NCBI GenBank assembly: GCA_016789485.1 | Contig: JAEURE010000055.1 | Location: 1-11,450 of the forward strand | DNA: 11,450 nt | Reading direction: 5' to 3' | Source: Anaerolineales bacterium | GTDB lineage: Bacteria; Chloroflexota; Anaerolineae; Anaerolineales; Villigracilaceae | Shown: positions 1 to 7,293 of the stretch, piece by piece | Position numbering within the stretch: position 1 is the stretch's first letter | Layout: every line of letters starts with the position of its first letter | Made by a program: the position numbers and the translations under genes | The notes under the pieces: model-generated | What the model was told of the DNA's origin: nothing | Seen by the model: only the letters and a program-made list of their open reading frames with translations | Database searches by the model: none

Positions 1-1272
1 GCGGAGCCCGCTGTAGGTCGGAACGGGAAAGTTTCCGTCCCCAGCCCGGTATTCCTCCAGAAGAAAACCCCGCCGCCAATTTTCATGCGGAATGGGATTG
101 CTTGCCAAAATATTTGTGAGGGAACGCCCATCCACGAAGGCGGGCGGCTCGACCCCCGCCCAGGTCGAAAACGTAGACGCGAGATCCACATTCCCCGACA
201 AATATCCTGAGATACTCTCTCCTTCCCTGATCCCAGGTCCACGGACAATAAACGGCACGGAAATATCCTCTTCAAACAGGAATTCCTTGCCAGCATACAA
301 ACGGTGCTGTCCCATGTGGAAACCATTATCTGAAGTAAAGATAATGTAGGTATTTTCCAATTGACCAGTTTCTTCCAGAGTCTTGACCAATTCAGCGACC
401 ATTTCATCCACTGCCTGCAAAGAGCGGATGCGATTTCGATAGAGCTCATCCATATTATCGATCTGTGCCTGGGTCAACAACGGGTTTCTGCTCAGGTCCG
501 GGGCTTTATCGCTCACATCCGCTTCGTTGAAGGATGGAGTCTGTGGGACGGTCAGATCAGGAAACAGGTCCAGATGGCGGCGGGCCGGTGTGGACGGCTC
601 ATGCGGAGCAAAGGTGGAAAGGTAAAGGAAAAATGGCGTGTCATCATTATCCGCACGCTGGATAAAATCAACTGCCTTGCGGCTCATGACATCCGTAAAA
701 TAATTTATCTCATGAGGGGAATAGGCAACCAAAACTCCGTTCTCATTCAAGACATAATCATATCCATCATAGGCATTCTTCCGCGCAGGACTGTACCACT
801 CCGACCAGCCCGGCGGAACATATTCGCGCTCATTTGAATTTGGATAATTATTAAGATACTTTCCAATGAGCGCAGTCCGATACCCGGCAGCTTGCAGCCA
901 GACCGGCAGGGTGGAATTCTCCCCCTTGCTTTCATTGAATTTTACAAAACCGCCATTGGGCGAATCATTATGATAAACCCCGTGATTATGCGTATACTGT
1001 CCCTTCAATGTGGTTGCCCGCGACGGACAACAAACAGGGCTTGTCACAAAATAATCTGAAATGGATGTGCCGCGCGCAACCAGTAAATCCTGTACATTCT
1101 GCATGTAATCCAAGGTGCCCAACTTGCTGTCCAGATCATCGGTAAGAATGAAGAGGATATTAGGGCGGTTCTCCATGGGAAGTACAACGGCTTTTGCTTC
1201 CGCACCGCAACTGGCTGTGATCAAGCTGGTCAACACCAGGATGGATAAAACTTTGAAACGTAAAGAGTTCAT
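1..1272 (-). CDS. Type I sulfatase, exported probable lipoprotein (C-terminus beyond window)
   Basis: Seen: an open frame of 424 codons from ATG at 1270-1272 to the left edge. Residues 1-22 form a signal sequence ending in TASC, an imperfect lipobox, so anchoring at Cys22 is likely but not certain. The mature part opens with RPNILFILTDD, placing metal-binding Asp45 and Asp46. It continues with CCPSR at 81-85, the CxPSR signature in which Cys81 would become formylglycine. Later motifs are GK at 137-138, APHEP with His224, and TSDNGFHMG with metal ligands Asp315 and Asn316. Known: this pattern marks family S1 sulfatases, which hydrolyse sulfate esters outside the cytoplasm; CCPSR followed by a TxxxGxYxHNHGV-like stretch resembles N-acetylglucosamine-6-sulfatases. 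All catalytic motifs are inside the window; about 50-100 C-terminal residues are probably missing. A plausible ribosome site, AAGGAAG (1283-1289), lies 10 bases before the start. Substrate is unknown. Unlike the genes before it, it is separated from the operon by 71 bases, so it may have its own promoter. Confidence 0.93.
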   Translation of the reverse strand, partial: MNSLRFKVLSILVLTSLITASCGAEAKAVVLPMENRPNILFILTDDLDSKLGTLDYMQNVQDLLVARGTSISDYFVTSPVCCPSRATTLKGQYTHNHGVYHNDSPNGGFVKFNESKGENSTLPVWLQAAGYRTALIGKYLNNYPNSNEREYVPPGWSEWYSPARKNAYDGYDYVLNENGVLVAYSPHEINYFTDVMSRKAVDFIQRADNDDTPFFLYLSTFAPHEPSTPARRHLDLFPDLTVPQTPSFNEADVSDKAPDLSRNPLLTQAQIDNMDELYRNRIRSLQAVDEMVAELVKTLEETGQLENTYIIFTSDNGFHMGQHRLYAGKEFLFEEDISVPFIVRGPGIREGESISGYLSGNVDLASTFSTWAGVEPPAFVDGRSLTNILASNPIPHENWRRGFLLEEYRAGDGNFPVPTYSGLR

Positions 1273-1312
1273 TTTTACAAGACTTCCTTAATGTTTTATT
1301 TCTTTCTAAACA

Positions 1313-1328
1313 TCAAATTATCATTTGA
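1313..1328. promoter_or_regulatory. AT-rich palindrome in the leader of the sulfatase gene
   Basis: A perfect 6-base inverted repeat, TCAAAT and ATTTGA around a 4-base TATC spacer, sits in the 71-base gap between the GT2 gene and the sulfatase gene. On the minus strand it contains GATAAT (1317-1322), a 5/6 match to a -10 box, with only a weak TTGATT-like -35 at about 19 bases. It could be an operator overlapping a sulfatase promoter, or a feeble hairpin. It is too AT-rich and lacks a proper U-tract, so it is a poor terminator candidate. Chance occurrence in AT-rich sequence cannot be excluded. Confidence 0.25.
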
Positions 1329-1343
1329 CATTAAAAAGAAAAA

Positions 1344-2276
1344 TCAATTTTTATAGCGCGATTCGCGTGTTTTTAAAACGGCTTCCCTTATTTTCCCCAG
1401 CCCAAGCATGTTCAAAACAGCAGAAGCAAAAATGTTCACCCGTGCCAGGGCAGTCGGCGGATGGATGATCAACGCACGCATCCATGCAGAGACCGCCTGT
1501 GCCGGCTGGCCGCCATCCAGCAGATAACGTGAATCAACTCGATGGGCAGAAGCATGCGCGCGACGTTTTACTTTCGAGAGAACAGGAGCAAGATACTCAT
1601 CCTGCTTCACGGATTCTAAAATGCGAAAAGCTTCGCGTCCAAACTCAGCAGCTTTGGCGCGGTTCTTCGCTTCGGCATGATAACGAGCCGCAGCCCAAGT
1701 CTGGTTCACATGCAGAATCTTTCCATGCCTGGCGATTTGAATCCAGAGAAAATGATCCAGTAGAAAATGGAGATCGAGATCAAGCCCGTTTGTCTTTTGC
1801 AGCGCAGAGCGGCGCATAAAGACGGCGGGCTGCCCAATGATCTGAAAACACAGCAAGTCTTCCAAAGTCAACGGCTTGTAATGTAGAGCATTAAAGGTTT
1901 TGCCATGTTCATCCACGGCAAGCATATCACCGTACACGAGCACCGCATCCGGATTCTCTTCAAAGGTTTTTACTGCAGAGCTCACTGCATCCCGTAAATA
2001 ATAATCATCCGAATTCAACCAGGCAATGATGTCCCCCGTTGCATGAGCAAAACCCTTGTTGATGGCATCTGCCTGTCCGTGATCTTTTTCCGACACCCAC
2101 CACGCAAACTTGTCTTTATATTTTTTTATAATCTCTACGCTGCCATCTGTGGAAGCACCATCCACAAGGATGTATTCGATGCGCGGATAATCCTGATTCA
2201 ATACAGAAAGGATGGTCTGTTCGAGATAAGCCGCCTGGTTATAGGAAGGGGTAATAATGGAAACGAGAATCGTCAT
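1344..2276 (-). CDS. GT2-family glycosyltransferase
   Basis: A 310-residue cytoplasmic or membrane-associated nucleotide-sugar-dependent glycosyltransferase of the GT-A fold. Seen: the N-terminus [10 protein letters not shown] and the VDGASTDGS nucleotide-binding loop (38-46), then [10 protein letters not shown] (67-76) and the DXD-type metal site NSDD (88-91). LLDHFLW (172-178) lies at the acceptor/catalytic-base position, with Asp174 the likely base. RYHAEAKN (198-205) matches the usual C-terminal R-x-H-x-x-S/A-K of this subfamily. The last 90 residues are basic and helical, without a clear membrane helix. Its ATG overlaps the stop of the upstream GT-C gene by 4 bases (ATGA) and no convincing ribosome site precedes it, so translational coupling probably decides the start. 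It is the last gene of the seven-gene overlapping block. Donor and acceptor sugars cannot be read from sequence. Confidence 0.93.
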   Translation of the reverse strand: MTILVSIITPSYNQAAYLEQTILSVLNQDYPRIEYILVDGASTDGSVEIIKKYKDKFAWWVSEKDHGQADAINKGFAHATGDIIAWLNSDDYYLRDAVSSAVKTFEENPDAVLVYGDMLAVDEHGKTFNALHYKPLTLEDLLCFQIIGQPAVFMRRSALQKTNGLDLDLHFLLDHFLWIQIARHGKILHVNQTWAAARYHAEAKNRAKAAEFGREAFRILESVKQDEYLAPVLSKVKRRAHASAHRVDSRYLLDGGQPAQAVSAWMRALIIHPPTALARVNIFASAVLNMLGLGKIREAVLKTRESRYKN

Positions 2277-3745
2277 CTCAAATCATACAGCACATACCCA
2301 TTGCCTTTCGCGGCAATCGGATATGTATCCAAAATATTTTTCAGGTCGGGCTGTTTATCCAACTGGCCGAAAGCAGTCACTAGAAAATAATCCATGCCTT
2401 CGGTGAGTTCAGCAAACTGCTCCGCATTATTTTTATCGGGATTACGCGCCTCACTCAGCCCGGTTGCCAACGGCCACAAATTTACCTTTCGCCAGCCATA
2501 CACCATCAAACGATAACCATAATCCTGAGTCAGCGCCATCACATTCCCATTGGATGGGATCGCTTCGCCCACTTCATTCCAAAATGCGGGCTCATGATGA
2601 AAATCCTCGGCGGCTAACACAGAACGCGATACGTACGCTTGATATCCGATCACAACCACGATCAATGCGATAAAACCCACGCGTCCGACTCCGCCTTGAG
2701 CTGCCACACTTTCAACCAGCGGATTCAACACCACAGCCAAACCCAGCGCAAGGATGGGAATCAGTTGAATATGGTAATAACTGTGCGTGTACATTTGGAA
2801 GGGCAGGGTCAGTCCATACAGCAAGTAACCAATCCACAAACTGACCAGCAACCATCGCATGCGCGGATTGGCAATGAGCGCGCCGGCAATGCTCAGGAAG
2901 ATGATCACCTGACCAAAGATGGTTCCAAGGAATGCCAGCCACTTGGTATAAAAATCAGTGCTGGTGATGAGCTTGATAAGCGCCACAGTCCATGAGAAGA
3001 AATATTCAGTAGAGCGACCTTGATTCAGCAGAACGTAAAAGATGAGTGCAGGGATGACCATGATAGTGGCCATCGTCCACACTTGTTTTGATTTCCAGAA
3101 ATCCTTTTTGAGGGTGAACAGTACCATCGCAATCGCAGCCGAACCGGCGAAAAAAGCGATGACGATCTTCACGAAAGTTGCCAATCCAAGAAATACACCA
3201 GCAAGGACGGCCCACTTCCACGTCTGCTCTTCCGACCAACGATAAAGAAAATAAATACCAGCGACAAAAGCAGAGGTCATCAATGGGTCGGGTTGAAAGG
3301 AGCGGCTTGCCTGCACAGAGAACGGCAAAACGAGATAAAAAGCCAGCGCGATCAACGCAGCCCAGGGTGAGGTCGCGCGGCGCATCAGGTCAAACAAAGC
3401 AACACCCGCAGCAAGCCAGAAAATAGCTCCCCATACGCGAGCTACGGCAATGTTCTCGCCTGTGGCAAGATAGGTATATGCCACCAAGGACTCAATGACG
3501 GGCGGCTCATATTTCCCAACTGAACGCGCAAAAGATGCGGCCAAATCGCGCTGTTGGTCTGTTGCAGACGGCAGAATGGAATAATAAATATCACGCGCAA
3601 CCAGTGAGTTACGGAGCTGGCGCGAGGGATGAAAGTCCAGCGGAGGGTCGGTGATATCGAGCAGGCGCAAGAATCCCCCCAAGGCGAAAAGAATGATGAA
3701 GGGGATGAACCAACTGCGAGTTTTGGAGGGAAGCGAGAGAGTCAT
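2273..3745 (-). CDS. GT-C membrane glycosyltransferase, PMT/ArnT-like (GT39/GT83 type)
   Basis: A 490-residue integral membrane protein with about ten hydrophobic helices and a C-terminal soluble tail (about 395-490) that should face outside. Seen: helix 1 at 12-30 is followed by the first external loop [10 protein letters not shown] (34-43), then KYEPP (78-82), the usual start of the second loop. This layout is that of the PMT_2 glycosyltransferases, which move a sugar from polyprenyl phosphate to a lipid, glycan or protein on the outer membrane face. Asp37 sits where these enzymes carry their catalytic acid, but the usual second acidic residue is replaced by the Phe-His-Pro run. The ATG shares one base with the preceding DUF115 stop (TAATG) and has no recognisable ribosome site, so translation is probably re-initiated. 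Its own stop overlaps the GT2 start by 4 bases. The exact family within GT-C is uncertain. Confidence 0.88.
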   Translation of the reverse strand: MTLSLPSKTRSWFIPFIILFALGGFLRLLDITDPPLDFHPSRQLRNSLVARDIYYSILPSATDQQRDLAASFARSVGKYEPPVIESLVAYTYLATGENIAVARVWGAIFWLAAGVALFDLMRRATSPWAALIALAFYLVLPFSVQASRSFQPDPLMTSAFVAGIYFLYRWSEEQTWKWAVLAGVFLGLATFVKIVIAFFAGSAAIAMVLFTLKKDFWKSKQVWTMATIMVIPALIFYVLLNQGRSTEYFFSWTVALIKLITSTDFYTKWLAFLGTIFGQVIIFLSIAGALIANPRMRWLLVSLWIGYLLYGLTLPFQMYTHSYYHIQLIPILALGLAVVLNPLVESVAAQGGVGRVGFIALIVVVIGYQAYVSRSVLAAEDFHHEPAFWNEVGEAIPSNGNVMALTQDYGYRLMVYGWRKVNLWPLATGLSEARNPDKNNAEQFAELTEGMDYFLVTAFGQLDKQPDLKNILDTYPIAAKGNGYVLYDLR

Positions 3746-4560
3746 TAGAAGAGAGAATTGTAGTCCACTTTGGGGAAGACGGTTAATTTTCCACCAACCG
3801 TTGCGTCCACGATCTCGCGGCCTGCCTTGCGATAAAACTCGCGCGCCATGATATAGCCAACTTCAGAGGTGTCAAGATCGGGCAGCTGCCATTTGACACC
3901 CTTGCCAAAATAATTGGGCATGAAGTGGTTGGGGTCATCGCCCTGTGAAACAACAGTTTTATTCGCATCACCTTTCGATGTGAAATTATGATCCACACCG
4001 ATGAGGATCACCTTTTCAAATCCCATATGGAAGGCAAGCTGCAGCGCAAAGGTAGTGACTGTGGCTCCCTCCCAAACACGGCCCAATACATTGCCGACAA
4101 TGCGCGGACCTGTATAAGAGGTGTAAACGAACGTTGGAATTTTTGAAAGAGGCAGGTCTTTAGGAAAGTGAGGATACGAACGCCATGCCAAAAATTTCGG
4201 CATGGGAAGGGCGAGAATATCGCCGGCAAATTGTTCGATGACAAGGTCATTGATGGAACAGAAATAAGTAGTTGTAAAACCAAGCTCGGGGAAAAACATA
4301 TAAAAGCGATTCATTCCGAAGGTGAACTCTTTTTTAAGTTTTGTGAGGTCGGTTTGTTTAAGGCTGGGGCCATTACCAATGATGAAAGCACGTTTTCCTT
4401 TGTGAATATCCTTGAGCTCAGCAAGACGGCGAATGCTTTCACGCCGCCAGGGGTGCAAATATGCGGCAGGTAATTGAGGCAGCCGTCGAATGGCGTCATT
4501 TGTGTTGCGGGCAGCGTCCCAGAGCGGGGCAGGGATAATGGATTTGATGGTTTGTTTCAT
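3745..4560 (-). CDS. DUF115/MAF-type protein, candidate GT42-like CMP-sugar transferase
   Basis: A 271-residue soluble protein. Seen: a positively charged N-terminal region (1-55), then a Rossmann-like start AFIIGNGPSL (58-67) with Asp71 and the GMNRFY motif (82-87). Further on are EGATVTTFALQLAF (164-177), the strand VILIGVDHNF (184-193) and a DPNHF motif with His212. Known: the GNGPSL...D...N-F pattern is shared by DUF115/MAF proteins (MptE-like pterin diphosphokinases, flagellin-modifying Maf) and by GT42 sialyltransferases such as Cst-II. In Cst-II the same order holds: GNGPSL, N-Q-FY, a G-[IV]-D strand and a catalytic His in SHY. Inference: in an operon of glycosyltransferases, with a CMP-sugar synthetase nearby, a CMP-nonulosonate transferase role is more likely than pterin metabolism. 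Its ATG overlaps the preceding membrane-protein stop by 4 bases. DUF115 membership is fairly sure; the transferase role is a hypothesis. Confidence 0.85.
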   Translation of the reverse strand: MKQTIKSIIPAPLWDAARNTNDAIRRLPQLPAAYLHPWRRESIRRLAELKDIHKGKRAFIIGNGPSLKQTDLTKLKKEFTFGMNRFYMFFPELGFTTTYFCSINDLVIEQFAGDILALPMPKFLAWRSYPHFPKDLPLSKIPTFVYTSYTGPRIVGNVLGRVWEGATVTTFALQLAFHMGFEKVILIGVDHNFTSKGDANKTVVSQGDDPNHFMPNYFGKGVKWQLPDLDTSEVGYIMAREFYRKAGREIVDATVGGKLTVFPKVDYNSLF

Positions 4561-4925
4561 ACGATTATTCTTCTAATGGAGATCAACACCCCAAGCGTGA
4601 TGAAATCAATGATCAGACTGGTGACAAATAGAAAATCAGGCACGCCTATAAACGAAACGATGATATTCAACACAGCAACAATGAACGCAAAGACATAGGT
4701 CCATTTTTGGGATGTATCCAGCAGCCAGCCACTGAAGAACAGAGCCAGCACGTTCACCAACAGGAAAAACCCAACGAGCAAGGCAGACAACTCGTTGCCG
4801 TCAACGATCATCTCAGCAAGAGTATTAAGCGAAAGAAACAACCAAAGCGCCGTATTCAGGTAAAACAGGACCCGCACCATGCCGCTTCGCTGCGCAAGGA
4901 GTGCTTTTTCCCTTTGTTTTCTCAT
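4557..4925 (-). CDS. Small four-helix integral membrane protein, unknown function
   Basis: A 122-residue protein with no family I recognise. Seen: a basic N-terminus (MRKQREK) and four hydrophobic segments at about 18-40, 47-68, 74-92 and 97-117, ending in a basic RRIIV tail. By the positive-inside rule both ends are cytoplasmic. Asp42 and Glu45 lie in the first external loop. It is real: its ATG overlaps the SDR stop by 4 bases and its stop overlaps the DUF115 start by 4 bases, so it sits inside a strictly coupled operon. A GCGAGG stretch about 11 bases before the start could serve as ribosome site. Size and topology resemble GtrA-type proteins, which are thought to move lipid-linked sugars across the membrane, but I do not see that family's typical sequence. 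A helper for one of the membrane glycosyltransferases or a flippase-like role is only a guess. Confidence 0.8.
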   Translation of the reverse strand: MRKQREKALLAQRSGMVRVLFYLNTALWLFLSLNTLAEMIVDGNELSALLVGFFLLVNVLALFFSGWLLDTSQKWTYVFAFIVAVLNIIVSFIGVPDFLFVTSLIIDFITLGVLISIRRIIV

Positions 4926-5707
4926 TCGGTGCTGAGCCTCGCGGTTGCGCCGCCATCCACGATCATGGCTTGTCCTGTCATAAAGGATGATTGTTCATTA
5001 TCGGCGAGGAAGTAGATCGCGTGTGCGATCTCTTCAGGTCTCCCCACCCGCCCGTTGACCGTTTTACGCGCAAGATTATCAAGCCGTTCCTGCATATTGC
5101 CCTGCCCCACATGACCGCGCCCCAAACCTGCACGCAGCATGGGTGTATCCACTGCACCCGGCAGAACGGCATTGACGCGAATATTATCAACAGCAAATTC
5201 TATAGCCATGGCACGAGTCAATGCAAGGATACCGCCTTTAGATGCTGCGTACGCAGCAATATTGGCGGAAGTCTGCACCGCATGGACAGATGAAATATTC
5301 ACGATCGCGCCGCCATTTTCCGCCTTGAGAAGAGGATAGGCTAATTTCACTCCTAAAAACACGGAACGTAAATTTGCAGCCATAACGGAATCCCATTCCT
5401 CTACGGTAGTTTGAACGAGAGGCTTGGCAACTTGCACGGCGGCATTGTTGACGATGGCATCCAGCGAAGCAGTGAAAGCCTGAGTTTTTTCAAAGATGGA
5501 TTCCATATCTTCGGGGCGGGAGACATCCGCCTGAATGAAAAGACCGTTTTGGGGGAAAGTGTCGCCAAATTCAGAACGGTCCACGCCAATGACGCGCCAG
5601 CCGTTTTTAGTGAAGAGAGCTACGGTTGCGCGGCCGATTCCACCTGCCGCGCCTGTGATGAGGATTGTTTTTGTCATAAGGTTATCTTTTTGTGGATATA
5701 CTTTCAT
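4922..5707 (-). CDS. Classical short-chain dehydrogenase/reductase (SDR)
   Basis: A cytoplasmic NAD(P)-dependent oxidoreductase of about 250 residues. Seen, numbering from the 5707 start: the cofactor loop TGAAGGIG (18-25) and Asp43 at the end of strand 2, which favours NAD(H). NNAA (87-90), Asn112, Ser139, and YAASK with Tyr153 and Lys157 complete the catalytic Asn-Ser-Tyr-Lys set. PG and a C-terminal VDGG (250-253) follow, as in FabG-like enzymes. Two starts are possible. The 5707 ATG overlaps the preceding stop as ATGA, fitting the coupled operon. The ATG at 5677 gives the family's usual short N-terminus (MTKTILITGA) but no better ribosome site. I keep 5707 because of the overlap. Placement between glycosyltransferases suggests it acts on a nucleotide sugar or a sugar precursor rather than on a fatty-acid intermediate; the substrate is unknown. 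Confidence 0.92.
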   Translation of the reverse strand: MKVYPQKDNLMTKTILITGAAGGIGRATVALFTKNGWRVIGVDRSEFGDTFPQNGLFIQADVSRPEDMESIFEKTQAFTASLDAIVNNAAVQVAKPLVQTTVEEWDSVMAANLRSVFLGVKLAYPLLKAENGGAIVNISSVHAVQTSANIAAYAASKGGILALTRAMAIEFAVDNIRVNAVLPGAVDTPMLRAGLGRGHVGQGNMQERLDNLARKTVNGRVGRPEEIAHAIYFLADNEQSSFMTGQAMIVDGGATARLSTE

Positions 5708-7293
5708 GGGGTATTTAAACGAAACACAAGGCAGCCATCAATTGTAGTTTCAATATGATAGTTTTCAGAAACAAATGAAAATATTTGCTCCATGCCAGGG
5801 TGGATATACATCTTACGTTTTAAACCCGGCGTGGAATACTGCTCCTGGCGGGTTGCAGGATCCAGTGAAGGGATCGCATCCACACCTCTGGAACAATCCA
5901 AAATCAACTCGGGGCGGTTTGTAACCAAGCCGTCAATATACGAGGATTCGATTTCTTCCGTCAGTGAGCCTTCGAGGAAGAGCGGGTAATACAAATACTT
6001 AACAGGAGAAGTCCGCTCTGCCATGAAACTAACCCCCATTTCAGGATACCATGTCAGCACAAGATCGTTGGGCTGCGTGTTGTCCCGAATATATGCAGAG
6101 ACCGGGTCCACATATTCCAAACCACCTTGGCGAGTAAACAATTGACTGATAGTCTCTCTATATCGCATTCGTGAAGACGGAAAAATTACAAACAGCACAA
6201 TAATGAGCGCAATCGATACGAATATGCTAAGCGTGTCACTCAGGCTATGCAAAGCAGGGACTTTGAAAACAAACTGCCAGGCATGAGCAAACACAAACGC
6301 ACAATAGACTGCAACTGCCAACGCCCAACTGATGTAATAATGCGTAAAGCCCCTGCCTGAAAGGTTGCTCAAGAGTATTTCAATTGGAAACCAGACAAAC
6401 AGAAAGGTCTCAAGAATGGAAAGTCTTCTCTGTACAAAACTGGTCAATACACGCAAGGCCAGCACGCACCATGCCGCCAACGTAACCCACCCATACCAGG
6501 ATAAACCATATTTTCCAAAACCGCCAAACAAGTCCAGCCACTGCCTATCCTTTGCGGAGGAATATGAGAAGTTAAAGATGATGGAAGCATAGACCATATC
6601 CTCTGCGCCGCCCTGCAACGCGAAGTACAAAGTCCATAATAGAAGTGGAGCTGTGAACCCTGCCAATATTGCGAGGATGATACTCAGGGCCTCCGCAAAA
6701 TTGCGTTTGAATGCATAGAACAGGAAGACCGCGCTCAAGATCGCGAACAGCCCGCCAATGTTATTTGCTCGGAAAGTGAAACTCAAGCCGAACAGAGCTC
6801 CAATCCAAAAATACTTCCAGTAATTTTTAGCGAAGTCCACATCTACCATGGAAAGGAAGAGGTATAAACCTGCCGCATTAAACAGAAGGGCGTATTCTTC
6901 GGTGTAATTCCCATATCCCAGCGCCAAACGCAGACCAAGTCCCGCCAGTATTACGCCCAACAAACCCGCGCCAAGCCCCCATCTCTTCGACAACGAGTGA
7001 TATAAAAGAGACAAGGTCCCAAAAATAAAAATGAACTCCACGATCCAAAGGCCCCAGCGTGACCCGCCGCCCAGCCACAACCCCAACGCGTTGATAAAAA
7101 AGATCGCAGGGCCCTTCGAATCCCAAAAATCAAGGTAGGGGGTTTTTCCGTTTAAAATCTGACTGCCCGCATACAAAAAGAAGCCGCCGTCTCTGGAGGG
7201 CTTATCAAACGTCGGGTTGGCAAGGTCAAGAGTCAGCGCAGTTAACAGAAACAAAAAAATATAAGGAAGTGCGGCGCGAATTTTAGACATCAT
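5704..7293 (-). CDS. GT-C membrane glycosyltransferase with external C-terminal domain
   Basis: A 529-residue polytopic membrane protein. Seen: helix 1 (about 9-25), then an external loop with DGGFFLYAGSQILNGKTPY (35-53) and DFWDSKGP (55-62), typical for PMT_2/GT39-like transferases. Asp35 is the likely catalytic acid. About ten further hydrophobic helices run to residue 390. A soluble domain of roughly 135 residues follows (VDPVSAYIRDNTQPND and onward), containing a conserved-looking ELILDCSRG segment and expected to face outside. Role by family: transfer of a sugar from polyprenyl-phosphate sugar onto an acceptor at the outer face. The ATG overlaps the dehydrogenase end by 11 bases. AAGGA (7301-7305) lies 7 bases before it, favouring the first of two adjacent ATGs (7293 rather than 7290). 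The stop overlaps the SDR start as ATGA. Sugar and acceptor are unknown. Confidence 0.88.
   Translation of the reverse strand: MMSKIRAALPYIFLFLLTALTLDLANPTFDKPSRDGGFFLYAGSQILNGKTPYLDFWDSKGPAIFFINALGLWLGGGSRWGLWIVEFIFIFGTLSLLYHSLSKRWGLGAGLLGVILAGLGLRLALGYGNYTEEYALLFNAAGLYLFLSMVDVDFAKNYWKYFWIGALFGLSFTFRANNIGGLFAILSAVFLFYAFKRNFAEALSIILAILAGFTAPLLLWTLYFALQGGAEDMVYASIIFNFSYSSAKDRQWLDLFGGFGKYGLSWYGWVTLAAWCVLALRVLTSFVQRRLSILETFLFVWFPIEILLSNLSGRGFTHYYISWALAVAVYCAFVFAHAWQFVFKVPALHSLSDTLSIFVSIALIIVLFVIFPSSRMRYRETISQLFTRQGGLEYVDPVSAYIRDNTQPNDLVLTWYPEMGVSFMAERTSPVKYLYYPLFLEGSLTEEIESSYIDGLVTNRPELILDCSRGVDAIPSLDPATRQEQYSTPGLKRKMYIHPGMEQIFSFVSENYHIETTIDGCLVFRLNTP

Noticed and set aside
361..837. 158-residue plus-strand open frame
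   Set aside because: It is antisense to the sulfatase gene, whose catalytic motifs are intact. It has no domain of its own.
1313..1328. Palindrome as an intrinsic terminator for the seven-gene operon
   Set aside because: The stem is only six base pairs and nearly all A-T. It is too weak for an intrinsic terminator and is kept only as a possible operator.
3178..3426. Plus-strand open frame antisense to the GT-C gene, rich in Gln, Arg and Ser
   Set aside because: It is the complement of membrane-helix codons; the composition is an artefact and no start signal is present.
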